The position numbers were made by a program, and so were the translations under genes. Positions 1-6,524 of a DNA stretch of 12,300 nt are shown here, in pieces. Positions within the stretch are counted from its first letter, which is position 1, and every line of letters begins with the position of its first letter. Below the pieces are notes generated by a model that saw only the letters and a list, made by a program, of their open reading frames with translations, was not told the origin of the DNA and ran no database searches. This DNA is from Lachnospiraceae bacterium (GTDB taxonomy: Bacteria > Bacillota > Clostridia > Lachnospirales > Lachnospiraceae). The stretch spans positions 1 through 12,300 of the forward strand of contig JAEDFR010000073.1 in the NCBI GenBank assembly GCA_016297945.1. Reading direction: 5' to 3'.

Positions 1-1722
1 ATACATGAAAGCGATCTGTGCCAAAAGATGATAAGCACTGATTTCATAACAGACAAGGTCATGCTTTCGGAATAACCGAAGTGCATCATGGCATAACAGT
101 TCCGCTTCATCAAACTCTGCCATAAAGTAAGACTTTTCTGCTTTTACCAGTTCTATCATACCATCCATGGAAAAAACAGCCTGACGATGTAATTCTTCAA
201 ACTGTCGTTCCATTTGCGTAATCATCACATCCGGATTTCCACCGGCATAAAACATATGCAGCAAAGAGGGATTCCCAAAGTTGCGCGGAATATTGCGATC
301 AACACTCGGCAGTTCCTTTTGTGAATACTCAAATGCTTTTTTTAAGTAAACAAGCATTTCTTCCTGATCGTTAAAGGCATTCTGATAGAGAAAGAAATAG
401 TAAGCCTTCCAAAGATAATTCCGATCCTCTTTCGCCAGCTTAATCTGTTTCATAATCCGCTCAAACATCATCCGACAACGATAGAGACGCTCTTTTTCTC
501 CATAATTATAAAAACGCCACATAAACAAAATCAGACTAAGCGGATAATCTTCAAACAAAGATCCCGGGCAATGATCAAAGCACTGGATAAACAACTCCCG
601 GTCTTCTGTCTCGGAGCAAATGGTTTCAAACAATTCGATGGTTCGCAATACCCCCTCAAAGTTCCCTGCCTTTTCGTACCAGGCAAGCGCTTTGTTATAA
701 TCCTTTTTCTCAATATAGTATTCTGCCATCCGCTCATAACGGATACACTTTTCCACCAGACTGAGTTTTTCAAAATGATGTCTGATACAATCCATGAAAA
801 TGGTATGAATATGATACATTTTTGTTTCACTGTCGTAACTGATAAAGGCATGATTCTGCATCAATTCCCGTAAAAACGGTTCGCTGTCTTCACCATAATT
901 GAAAAAATCGGCCTGCTCCTTACTAAAATCCTGAATTTCCAGCAAGAACGAAAGAAAACGCTGGGTATTTTTCGAACAGGATTCGTAAACAACCCGATTG
1001 ACCAGATGCTCCATATCCGCACAGGTATCACTTTTCCCTGTTCTTAAATAGTTTAAGACCGAAACATATATCATGGAAATCCATCCCTCTGATTTCTCAT
1101 ATAGTTCCTTCAAAGCATCTTTATTTTTAATTAAATCCGGAGAAAGATCAAACAATTTCAAATACGCAGGCACGTCCTCTCTTCGAAGTCTGAGGTCATC
1201 AGATGTGATCCGGTTAATTTTCCCCGTAATAAAAGCAATGTTTTCCTCATCAACCACCTGCTTTTGCGAAATAATGATTAAGTGAAAAAAGGATGCAAAT
1301 TCCCTGGTGATAAATTGGAAAAAATCTCCGATCTGTGGGCTTTGAATCAAATGATAATCATCAAAAACAATGGTAACCGGTCCCTGTTTTAATACATCTC
1401 CAAATGCTTTTGCAAAACTGTCTCTTTGCGCACCTTCAGAAGGAAATGGCCATTTTTCCAATTGATTGGCAATTTCAGTATCAGCAAACATCATACGGCA
1501 AAAAGAGACCCATGTACGGACATAATCCCGATCATAAATATTTATCCAGACAACAGGCATCTGCATTCGTTCGCACAAAGTCCTGATTGCTACGGTTTTT
1601 CCATATCCGGTCGGAGCCACAACAATTGTAATAGTCTTATGGGCACAATCATCCAAAGCGTGTTTTAAACGCTCAGAAATAAAGGTTCTGTTTTCTTTTT
1701 GTTTTTGTAAAAATGAGTCCAT
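1..1722 (-). CDS. LuxR/MalT-like (LAL) STAND ATPase transcriptional regulator, N-terminal part, runs off left edge
   Basis: The reading frame is open from ATG at 1722 to base 1 (574 codons) with no stop, so the C-terminus lies outside the window. An AAGGG ribosome site sits about 8 nt before the ATG. The N-terminal ATPase domain shows a Walker A motif APTGYGKT at residues 36-43 and a Walker B motif TIVFDDYH at 117-124. These are followed by a DLRLRREDV segment near 176-184 and LYEKSEGW near 207-214, an order typical of MalT/LAL STAND regulators. From about residue 330 the protein becomes helical and TPR-like (for example AEYYIEKKDYNKALAWYEKA). Family members normally end in a LuxR-type helix-turn-helix that binds DNA after an inducer switches the ATPase on; that domain cannot be seen here. 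The inducer and targets are unknown. The gene follows marR in the same direction after 189 bp. A role in lipid control is only a guess from position. Confidence 0.85.
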   Translation of the reverse strand, partial: MDSFLQKQKENRTFISERLKHALDDCAHKTITIVVAPTGYGKTVAIRTLCERMQMPVVWINIYDRDYVRTWVSFCRMMFADTEIANQLEKWPFPSEGAQRDSFAKAFGDVLKQGPVTIVFDDYHLIQSPQIGDFFQFITREFASFFHLIIISQKQVVDEENIAFITGKINRITSDDLRLRREDVPAYLKLFDLSPDLIKNKDALKELYEKSEGWISMIYVSVLNYLRTGKSDTCADMEHLVNRVVYESCSKNTQRFLSFLLEIQDFSKEQADFFNYGEDSEPFLRELMQNHAFISYDSETKMYHIHTIFMDCIRHHFEKLSLVEKCIRYERMAEYYIEKKDYNKALAWYEKAGNFEGVLRTIELFETICSETEDRELFIQCFDHCPGSLFEDYPLSLILFMWRFYNYGEKERLYRCRMMFERIMKQIKLAKEDRNYLWKAYYFFLYQNAFNDQEEMLVYLKKAFEYSQKELPSVDRNIPRNFGNPSLLHMFYAGGNPDVMITQMERQFEELHRQAVFSMDGMIELVKAEKSYFMAEFDEAELLCHDALRLFRKHDLVCYEISAYHLLAQIAFMY

Positions 1723-1822
1723 ATGCTTTCCCTTAATGTATTTTATCGGACATGCCCAAATCATTCTCTTTGTCTGCTATAATCCGATTTTCACTCTTTA
1801 GCTGCTACTTTTGATATTCTGA

Positions 1823-1887
1823 CCCCTTTTATCTTTTCCTTTTTTTACCTTTTTTTCTATTCCTTTTTTCTCTTTTTCCCTTATTCC
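1823..1887. other. 65-nt polypyrimidine (plus) / polypurine (minus) tract upstream of the LAL gene
   Basis: On the plus strand 61 of 65 bases are C or T, broken only by single A residues at 1831, 1847, 1859 and 1883. On the minus strand, which is the coding direction of both neighbours, it reads as repeated AAAAGG, AAAAAGG and GGGAAAAAG units. It lies between the marR stop and the LAL start. A tandem copy of TCAGAAAA with a 10-bp period (1892-1899 and 1902-1909) lies between the tract and the marR stop. I see no convincing hairpin terminator after marR in this 189-bp gap, so the two genes could share a transcript. No promoter in the gap matches consensus well. Confidence 0.6.
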
Positions 1888-1911
1888 ATCATCAGAAAAT
1901 GTCAGAAAAAA

Positions 1912-2376
1912 TCATATGATATGCTTTAACTCAATCTCCGGCATCAGTTCATCTGCCGTTGTATTTAATATTCTGACAAGTTCATCCACTTCTTCTTTGC
2001 TGAATCTCTCCTGCACCCGTTTTAACACAGTGTCCATATAAGTATAACTGATATTGTAATAATCCATATATTTCTCTGTGGGAACCAGATGATACTCTCT
2101 CTTGTCATCCTCCGACTGTCTTTTTTTCAGGTATCCTTTTTTTATCAGATTATTGACCTTGTATGCCGCATTTGGTGATGAGATATTTGCCACCTTTGCA
2201 AATTCTGCAACAGTCGGCTCTTCCAGCGCATAAATAATCTCCATACAAAACGTTTCCACCGTTGTCAATGTCGCTTCACGGTTCAAAATTTTTTCAAACA
2301 CCTTTTGATAGAAATGGAGTTTAAATTTCATATATACAGCACTAAACGCATTATACAACATAGTATCTCTATTCAC
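1912..2376 (-). CDS. MarR-family winged-helix transcriptional regulator, likely FabT-like repressor of the fab operon
   Basis: This is a 154-residue protein if translation starts at GTG 2376. Helical ends flank a winged-helix core: helices at about 35-62, a recognition helix around SSPNAAYKVNNLIKKGYL (67-84) and a basic wing with SEDDKREYH at 88-96. That layout and length fit MarR-family dimers. The GTG is preceded by AGGAG 11 nt upstream. An in-frame ATG at 2397 would give 161 residues, but it has no ribosome site and lies inside a palindrome; ATG at 2361 is a third option. The gene sits just downstream of fabF. In streptococci and lactococci a MarR protein at the fab locus (FabT) represses fatty-acid genes using acyl-ACP as co-repressor. 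The same role is inferred here from position and from the operator-like palindromes at the operon promoter. The exact subfamily was not established. Confidence 0.8.
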   Translation of the reverse strand: MNRDTMLYNAFSAVYMKFKLHFYQKVFEKILNREATLTTVETFCMEIIYALEEPTVAEFAKVANISSPNAAYKVNNLIKKGYLKKRQSEDDKREYHLVPTEKYMDYYNISYTYMDTVLKRVQERFSKEEVDELVRILNTTADELMPEIELKHII

Positions 2377-2393
2377 GATACATTCATCTCCTA

Positions 2394-2408
2394 TCATTAC
2401 TATAATGA
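2394..2408. promoter_or_regulatory. Inverted repeat in the marR leader, possible autoregulatory site
   Basis: TCATTA-CTA-TAATGA has perfect 6-bp arms around a 3-bp spacer. It lies between the predicted marR transcription start (about 2442) and the GTG start codon, and it includes the alternative ATG at 2397. Symmetry and position suggest a binding site for a dimeric repressor, perhaps MarR itself. Its sequence differs from the palindromes at the operon promoter, so a shared regulator is not shown. Confidence 0.35.
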
Positions 2409-2424
2409 TTTTTTCATTTTCCTT

Positions 2425-2463
2425 AAAAAAAAAGATGTCTATGTGAAAGTATAGCAGACATCT
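2425..2463 (-). terminator. Intrinsic terminator of the acp-acc-fab operon
   Basis: Read on the minus strand, a perfect 8-bp stem (AGATGTCT with AGACATCT; arms at 2456-2463 and 2433-2440) closes a 15-nt loop. A run of nine T residues ends at 2425 and overlaps the last stem base. It begins 118 bp past the fabF stop and precedes marR, which is the right place to end the operon. On the plus strand the following bases are CTTTTATTT, so weak termination in that direction is possible, but no plus-strand gene needs it. Confidence 0.85.
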
Positions 2464-2476
2464 CTTTTATTTGCAA
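2448..2476 (-). promoter_or_regulatory. Predicted sigma-A promoter for marR, overlapping the operon terminator
   Basis: On the minus strand TTGCAA (2476-2471, 4 of 6 consensus bases) is followed by a 17-bp spacer and TATACT (2453-2448, 5 of 6). TG one base before the -10 box makes it an extended -10 element. The predicted start is near 2442, giving a leader of about 66 nt to the GTG of marR. The -10 box lies in the loop of the fab terminator hairpin. A transcript starting here lacks the 5' arm of the hairpin and would escape the terminator. Confidence 0.6.
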
Positions 2477-2491
2477 AACACTTATCTGATA

Positions 2492-2584
2492 TTATCGTTC
2501 CTTTACGGTTTGCATTCCCATAAACAGCAAATAAACAGCAGGGAACACAAATCCGAAAAGGATAATAATACTCTTAAATCTTAT
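2492..2584 (-). other. Open hydrophobic reading frame after fabF, doubtful peptide
   Basis: In the frame one base back from that of fabF, the sequence stays open from just after a TGA (2587-2585) to TAA at 2494-2492. It reads as a basic start (RFKS), a long hydrophobic run with the core IIILFGFVFPAVYLLFMGM, and a charged end (QTVKER), which is the pattern of one membrane helix. No ATG or GTG with a ribosome site precedes the hydrophobic stretch. The first standard starts are GTG at 2548 and TTG at 2530, both inside it. The stretch also contains the 23-nt repeat at 2541-2563. It could be a non-canonically started peptide, a remnant or chance. Confidence 0.2.
2541..2563 (-). repeat. 23-nt repeat, left copy (inverted relative to 12244-12266)
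   Basis: These 23 bases, read on the minus strand, are identical to plus-strand bases 12244-12266. The sequence starts ATCCTTTTCGG and ends TGTGTTCCC. The copy lies between the fabF stop and the operon terminator. Identity stops abruptly on both sides. A perfect match of this length within 12 kb is not expected by chance. Confidence 0.75.
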
Positions 2585-3813
2585 TCACATTTTCTCAATA
2601 CAATACTTGCATTGTGTCCGCCAAATCCGAGCGAATTTGACATTGCCACTTTGACGGTGGCTTTTCTCATGATATTGGGTACAATATCCAGATCACAGTT
2701 TTCATCCGCCTCCCGGTAATGAATGGTGGGAAGCACCATATCCTGTTGTACGCTTAATGCGGTTAAGATTGCTTCTATGGCACCGCTGGCACCAAGCAGA
2801 TGACCGGTCATGGATTTCGTAGAACTAATCATCAGTTTGCCTGCGGCATCACCGAAAGCAGTCTTAACAGCCATTGTTTCACTCTTATCATTCAAAACCG
2901 TGGATGTTCCGTGTGCATTGATATAATCCATTTCTTCCGGTTTTACATTGGCTTCTTCCATAGCTTTTTGCATACATTTTGCAGCCATACTACCGTCAGA
3001 AAGTGGTGCTGTCACATGATTGGAATCACAGGTCGAACCGTAGCCGGCAACCTCACAATAAATGTGTGCACCTCTCTTCTTTGCGTGCTCATACTCTTCT
3101 AAAATCAGTACACCTGCGCCTTCACCCATAACAAAGCCACTACGTTCTTTATCAAAAGGAATGGATGCGCGATTGGGATCATCACCAAAATGTAATGCAT
3201 TCATGGAAGTAAATCCGCCAATACCAAGTTCCGTAATAGAAGCTTCCGAACCACCGCACATCATGACATCATGATATCCGTCCTTAATCTGACGAAATGC
3301 ATCCCCTATGGCATTGGTGCCGCTTGCACAAGCTGTCACAACAGAAGTACAAATTCCGTGAAAACCATATTTTATTGCCAGATGTCCTGCTGCCATATTG
3401 ACAATTGCCATCGGGATAAAATGGGGTGAAATCCGGTCAAAGCCCTTTTCCTGTCCGCGTATGGTTTCTCTCTGAATGGTAGAAATACCGCCAATTCCGC
3501 TCGAAAAAATGATACCGCAACGTCCGGAATCTTCTGTTTCCATATTTAATCCTGCATCTTCAAATGCTTCTTTTGCTGCTGCCAAAGCGTAAATACAGAA
3601 ATCATCTAACTTTCTGGCTTCTGCTTTGGTAAAATAGTCCTCTAACGGAAAATCTTTTACCTCGGCAGCCAGTTTCACTTTATGTTCTTCTGTATCATAA
3701 TGCGTAATGGGAGCAATTCCGCAAACACCCTGTTTTGCTGCTTCCCATGTAGATGATACATTGTTTCCGATTGGTGTAACTGCTCCTAATCCTGTAATTA
3801 CTACTTTTCTCAT
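2581..3813 (-). CDS. fabF: Beta-ketoacyl-ACP synthase II (elongating condensing enzyme)
   Basis: This 410-residue cytosolic protein has the normal FabF length. It condenses malonyl-ACP with acyl-ACP to lengthen the chain by two carbons. The Cys-His-His triad is visible: Cys162 in TACASG, His301 in NAHGTST and His338 in KSMTGHLLGASG. The glycine-rich GFGGHN signature is at 396-401 near the C-terminus. A two-histidine active site marks the FabF/FabB class and separates it from FabH (Cys-His-Asn). The start is ATG 3813, which overlaps the fabG stop as ATGA, with GGAGG about 8 nt upstream inside fabG. It is the last gene of the operon; a terminator follows after 118 bp. The protein looks complete and ordinary. 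FabF is favoured over FabB because clostridial clusters usually carry FabF and because of overall similarity. Confidence 0.97.
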   Translation of the reverse strand: MRKVVITGLGAVTPIGNNVSSTWEAAKQGVCGIAPITHYDTEEHKVKLAAEVKDFPLEDYFTKAEARKLDDFCIYALAAAKEAFEDAGLNMETEDSGRCGIIFSSGIGGISTIQRETIRGQEKGFDRISPHFIPMAIVNMAAGHLAIKYGFHGICTSVVTACASGTNAIGDAFRQIKDGYHDVMMCGGSEASITELGIGGFTSMNALHFGDDPNRASIPFDKERSGFVMGEGAGVLILEEYEHAKKRGAHIYCEVAGYGSTCDSNHVTAPLSDGSMAAKCMQKAMEEANVKPEEMDYINAHGTSTVLNDKSETMAVKTAFGDAAGKLMISSTKSMTGHLLGASGAIEAILTALSVQQDMVLPTIHYREADENCDLDIVPNIMRKATVKVAMSNSLGFGGHNASIVLRKCE

Positions 3814-4553
3814 ATCGCCATTCCTCCATCCACACAGAATACCTGTCCGGTAATATATTTTGCCTTATCACTTACCAAAAACGAAACCATATTTGCGATA
3901 TCTTCCGGTTTGCCCATTTCCTGCATCGGTATACCTTTTAAAATTGCTTCCTTTGCATCGTCCGGCAGATTTTTTGTCATATCGGTTTCAATCATTCCGG
4001 GAGCAATGGCATTGACTGTAATTTTTCTGGATGCCAGCTCTCTTGCCAGTGATTTGGTCATTCCGATGACACCGGCCTTACTTGCCGCATAATTTACCTG
4101 TCCGGCATTTCCCATAACACCGACAACCGAACTCATATTGATAATGCGTCCTTTTTTTGCACGAAGCATCATCTTGGAAACGCCACGCATCATGTAAAAA
4201 GTTCCTTTTAAATTGGTATCAATGACTGCGTCCAGTTCCTCATCCTTCATACGCATCAGTACATTATCCCGGGTAATACCGGCATTATTTACCAAAACAG
4301 CAACCGATCCTTCTCCGAATTCAACCGCTTTGTCAATCAGCTTTGTACATTCCTCTGATGAACTGATATCTGCCTGTACCATACATACATTGGCGCCTTC
4401 TGCCTCACACAGTCTTTTTGTTTCCAAAGCAGCCTCTTGCCCTGACTGATAATTGAAAACAATATCATATCCGTCTTTTGCAAGCTGTATACAGACAGCT
4501 CTTCCAATTCCTCTGCTTGCACCGGTTACCAGTGCGGTTTCTCTCTTACTCAT
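3810..4553 (-). CDS. fabG: 3-oxoacyl-ACP reductase (short-chain dehydrogenase)
   Basis: FabG reduces 3-oxoacyl-ACP to 3-hydroxyacyl-ACP with NADPH, the first reduction of each cycle. With start at ATG 4553 the protein has 247 residues, normal for FabG. It shows the nucleotide-binding TGASRGIG at 10-17, NNAG at 89-92, and the SDR catalytic set Asn114, Ser142, Tyr155 and Lys159 (NYAASK). PGMIETDM at 185-192 and the C-terminal TGQVFCVDGG are typical of FabG. I prefer ATG 4553 to an in-frame TTG two codons upstream because AAGGTG is 7 nt before the ATG but almost touches the TTG. The start overlaps the end of fabD by 8 bp and the stop overlaps the fabF start by 4 bp, so translation is probably coupled across fabD, fabG and fabF. 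Confidence 0.96.
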   Translation of the reverse strand: MSKRETALVTGASRGIGRAVCIQLAKDGYDIVFNYQSGQEAALETKRLCEAEGANVCMVQADISSSEECTKLIDKAVEFGEGSVAVLVNNAGITRDNVLMRMKDEELDAVIDTNLKGTFYMMRGVSKMMLRAKKGRIINMSSVVGVMGNAGQVNYAASKAGVIGMTKSLARELASRKITVNAIAPGMIETDMTKNLPDDAKEAILKGIPMQEMGKPEDIANMVSFLVSDKAKYITGQVFCVDGGMAI

Positions 4554-5478
4554 TTCCAATCACCTTTCTAAAATCATCGACCGTATCGATGCTGTTTACC
4601 GTAACATCTGCTCCCATTGCTTTTGCCGTCTTCTTTAAAAATCCGGCCATGGCATTTCCGGGACCGATTTCAATAAAATGATCATATCCTGCCTCTATCA
4701 GAGTGCGAAGGTCGTCTTCTAAGTGAACGCCGTTTTGCACCTGCATAACCAACAGTTTTTTGATGTCATCATCCGGTCCGATCCAGGTACCGGTCACATT
4801 GGTTACAACCGGAATCTCCGATGTCAAAAATGCCATATCTTTAAAATAATCCGCTAATGCATCTCCGGCAGGTTTCATATAATGGGTATGAAACGGTCCG
4901 CTTACATTCAGACGAATGCAACGTTTTGCACCCTTTTTCTTTAACGCTTCTTCCATATTGGAAACAGCTACTTCATCACCACAGATAACCGTCTGACCGG
5001 GACAGTTAAAATTAGTTGCCGTAACAAAACCTTCTCCGTCATACGAACGGCAGGCCTCATCAATGACATCACCTGCAAGTCCCAAAACAGCACTCATACT
5101 GCAGCTTAAGCCCTGTGCAGCTTCCATCATGACTTTTCCGCGATAGCTTACCAGTCGGACATAAGACTCGGCATCAAATACGCCGGCTGCATGTAAAGCT
5201 CCATACTCTCCCAAACTCAGCCCACATGCCGCATCCGGCACAATGCCGTTTTCTTTTAAAAGCAGGGTGATTCCGGCAGCAAAAGCAGCCATACAAGCCT
5301 GTGTATTTTCTGTTTTTGACAATTCTTCCAAGGGCCCCTCATGCATGAGTGCTTTCAGATTTTTATCAGCAGAAACGCTGTCGACAAAATTCCTATAGCT
5401 TTCATACTCTTCATAAAAATCCTTGCCCATCCCTACATGCTGGCTTCCCTGTCCGGCATATAAAAATACTCTTTTCAT
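4546..5478 (-). CDS. fabD: Malonyl-CoA:ACP transacylase
   Basis: FabD moves the malonyl group from malonyl-CoA to the phosphopantetheine arm of ACP, giving the extender for FabF and FabH. The 310-residue protein has the usual length. GQGSQ at 9-13 forms the oxyanion region and GLSLGEY at 86-92 holds the nucleophile Ser88. Arg113 in SYRGK binds the malonyl carboxylate, His197 in GPFHTHY is the catalytic histidine, and Gln246 in the QVQNGV stretch corresponds to the conserved Gln of the family. ATG 5478 overlaps the stop of the preceding flavoenzyme gene (ATGA), with GGGAGG about 8 nt upstream. Nothing in the sequence suggests a changed substrate. Confidence 0.96.
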   Translation of the reverse strand: MKRVFLYAGQGSQHVGMGKDFYEEYESYRNFVDSVSADKNLKALMHEGPLEELSKTENTQACMAAFAAGITLLLKENGIVPDAACGLSLGEYGALHAAGVFDAESYVRLVSYRGKVMMEAAQGLSCSMSAVLGLAGDVIDEACRSYDGEGFVTATNFNCPGQTVICGDEVAVSNMEEALKKKGAKRCIRLNVSGPFHTHYMKPAGDALADYFKDMAFLTSEIPVVTNVTGTWIGPDDDIKKLLVMQVQNGVHLEDDLRTLIEAGYDHFIEIGPGNAMAGFLKKTAKAMGADVTVNSIDTVDDFRKVIGNE

Positions 5479-6521
5479 TTCAGTGCCTCCCTGTATTGTT
5501 CATAGATTTCCGTAATTAATTCCCGAACCGAATACATCCGGTTAATCCGTCCCGCATTGGCTCCCGTAAAGAACAAGCCGTCCTCTTTGTTTCCTTTTGC
5601 AGCCTCAATCAAAGCCCGGCTGATACAATATGGAGTCTCATCATTTTTCTTGCAGGCCGTCAGACAGTTGTTGCAACGAATGGCAGCAAATTTTTCTCCA
5701 TCCTTTAACCGTTTTAAAAGCGGGCTAAAAACTGCTCTTGCCGGCATCCCAACCGGACTGACGATAATTCTTAAATCCTCTTCTTTTGCATCCAGTATCA
5801 CATCTTTAAAGCCCTGTGCTGCGTCACATTCTTCTGTCGCAATAAAACGGGTTCCGATCTGCACGCCGGCTGCACCCTTTTTCACAAAGTGTGCCATATC
5901 GTTTCCATCAAAGACACCACCGGCAACAAAAACCGGAATATCGCCTGCAACCACGAGCAATTCCTCTAATATTTCATCATTGGATTTTGCCTTCTGATCA
6001 AAAAGTTCTTCTTTGGAAAATCCGAGATGACCACCGGCCAGATGACCTTCTAATACAAAAAAGTCCGGTTTTGTCTGATAACGCTTCTGATACTGATTAA
6101 GTAAGAGCTTTGCAGCCCTTGTACTCGATACAATCGGCACACACAAGGTATCAGAACCTGCTAAATATTCCGGCAGTTTCATCGGTAGTCCCGCTCCGGA
6201 AATAATCACATCCGCACCTGCCGCCACAGCTGTTTTTACGGTTTCTTCATATCCGGTAACCGCTGTCATGATATTGACACCAACCAGTCCGTGACCGTCT
6301 GCAATTTCTTTGGCCTTTTTGATTTCCTGTTCCAAAGCTCTGAGATTGGCCTGTCTGGGATTTGTATGAAAATCTTCTTCCCGATAACCGGCATTCACGG
6401 AGCTGATGATTCCGATACCACCGCACAAAGCGACGTGTCCTGCAAGATTTCCCAGTGAAACGCCTACGCCCATGCCTCCCTGTATAATGGGTATCGAAAA
6501 TTCTTTTCCTCTTATAATCAT
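5475..6521 (-). CDS. FabX/nitronate-monooxygenase-like FMN enzyme with a C-terminal four-cysteine motif
   Basis: A 348-residue TIM-barrel flavoenzyme of the NMO/FabK superfamily. The N-terminus has IPIIQGGMGVG (10-20). LEGHLAGGHLGF at 157-168 holds the family's active-site histidine position (His165 in GGH). FVAGGV at 198-203 and GVQIGTRF at 219-226 are phosphate-binding loops for FMN. Unlike the neighbouring FabK, it has a C-terminal cysteine set C283-x2-C286-x3-C290-x8-C299, followed by NAGRINRMYSV. A comparable motif binds a [4Fe-4S] cluster in H. pylori FabX, which oxidises and isomerises decanoyl-ACP to start unsaturated fatty acids. That similarity is from memory and was not aligned. 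Annotation pipelines would probably call this gene nitronate monooxygenase. It lies 3 bp after fabK and overlaps fabD by 4 bp, with GAGGAG upstream of its ATG, so a role in fatty-acid synthesis is likely. The exact reaction is unproven. Confidence 0.8.
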   Translation of the reverse strand: MIIRGKEFSIPIIQGGMGVGVSLGNLAGHVALCGGIGIISSVNAGYREEDFHTNPRQANLRALEQEIKKAKEIADGHGLVGVNIMTAVTGYEETVKTAVAAGADVIISGAGLPMKLPEYLAGSDTLCVPIVSSTRAAKLLLNQYQKRYQTKPDFFVLEGHLAGGHLGFSKEELFDQKAKSNDEILEELLVVAGDIPVFVAGGVFDGNDMAHFVKKGAAGVQIGTRFIATEECDAAQGFKDVILDAKEEDLRIIVSPVGMPARAVFSPLLKRLKDGEKFAAIRCNNCLTACKKNDETPYCISRALIEAAKGNKEDGLFFTGANAGRINRMYSVRELITEIYEQYREALK

Positions 6522-6524
6522 CTT

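Noticed and set aside
531..851. Minus-strand 106-codon frame
   Set aside because: It lies in another frame of the LAL regulator gene, whose frame is open through the whole region with ATPase motifs.
2471..2719. Plus-strand open frame of 82 codons over the fabF 3' end
   Set aside because: It overlaps the catalytic C-terminal part of fabF, the terminator and the 23-nt repeat, and shows no recognisable domain.
4554..4559. TTG start for fabG at 4559
   Set aside because: The ribosome site AAGGTG would almost touch this TTG, while the ATG at 4553 has good spacing and gives a normal FabG N-terminus.
5557..5997. Plus-strand open frame of 146 codons opposite the FabX-like gene
   Set aside because: It is a shadow of a well-supported minus-strand gene; Ser/Pro/Ala-rich nonsense composition and no ribosome site evidence.
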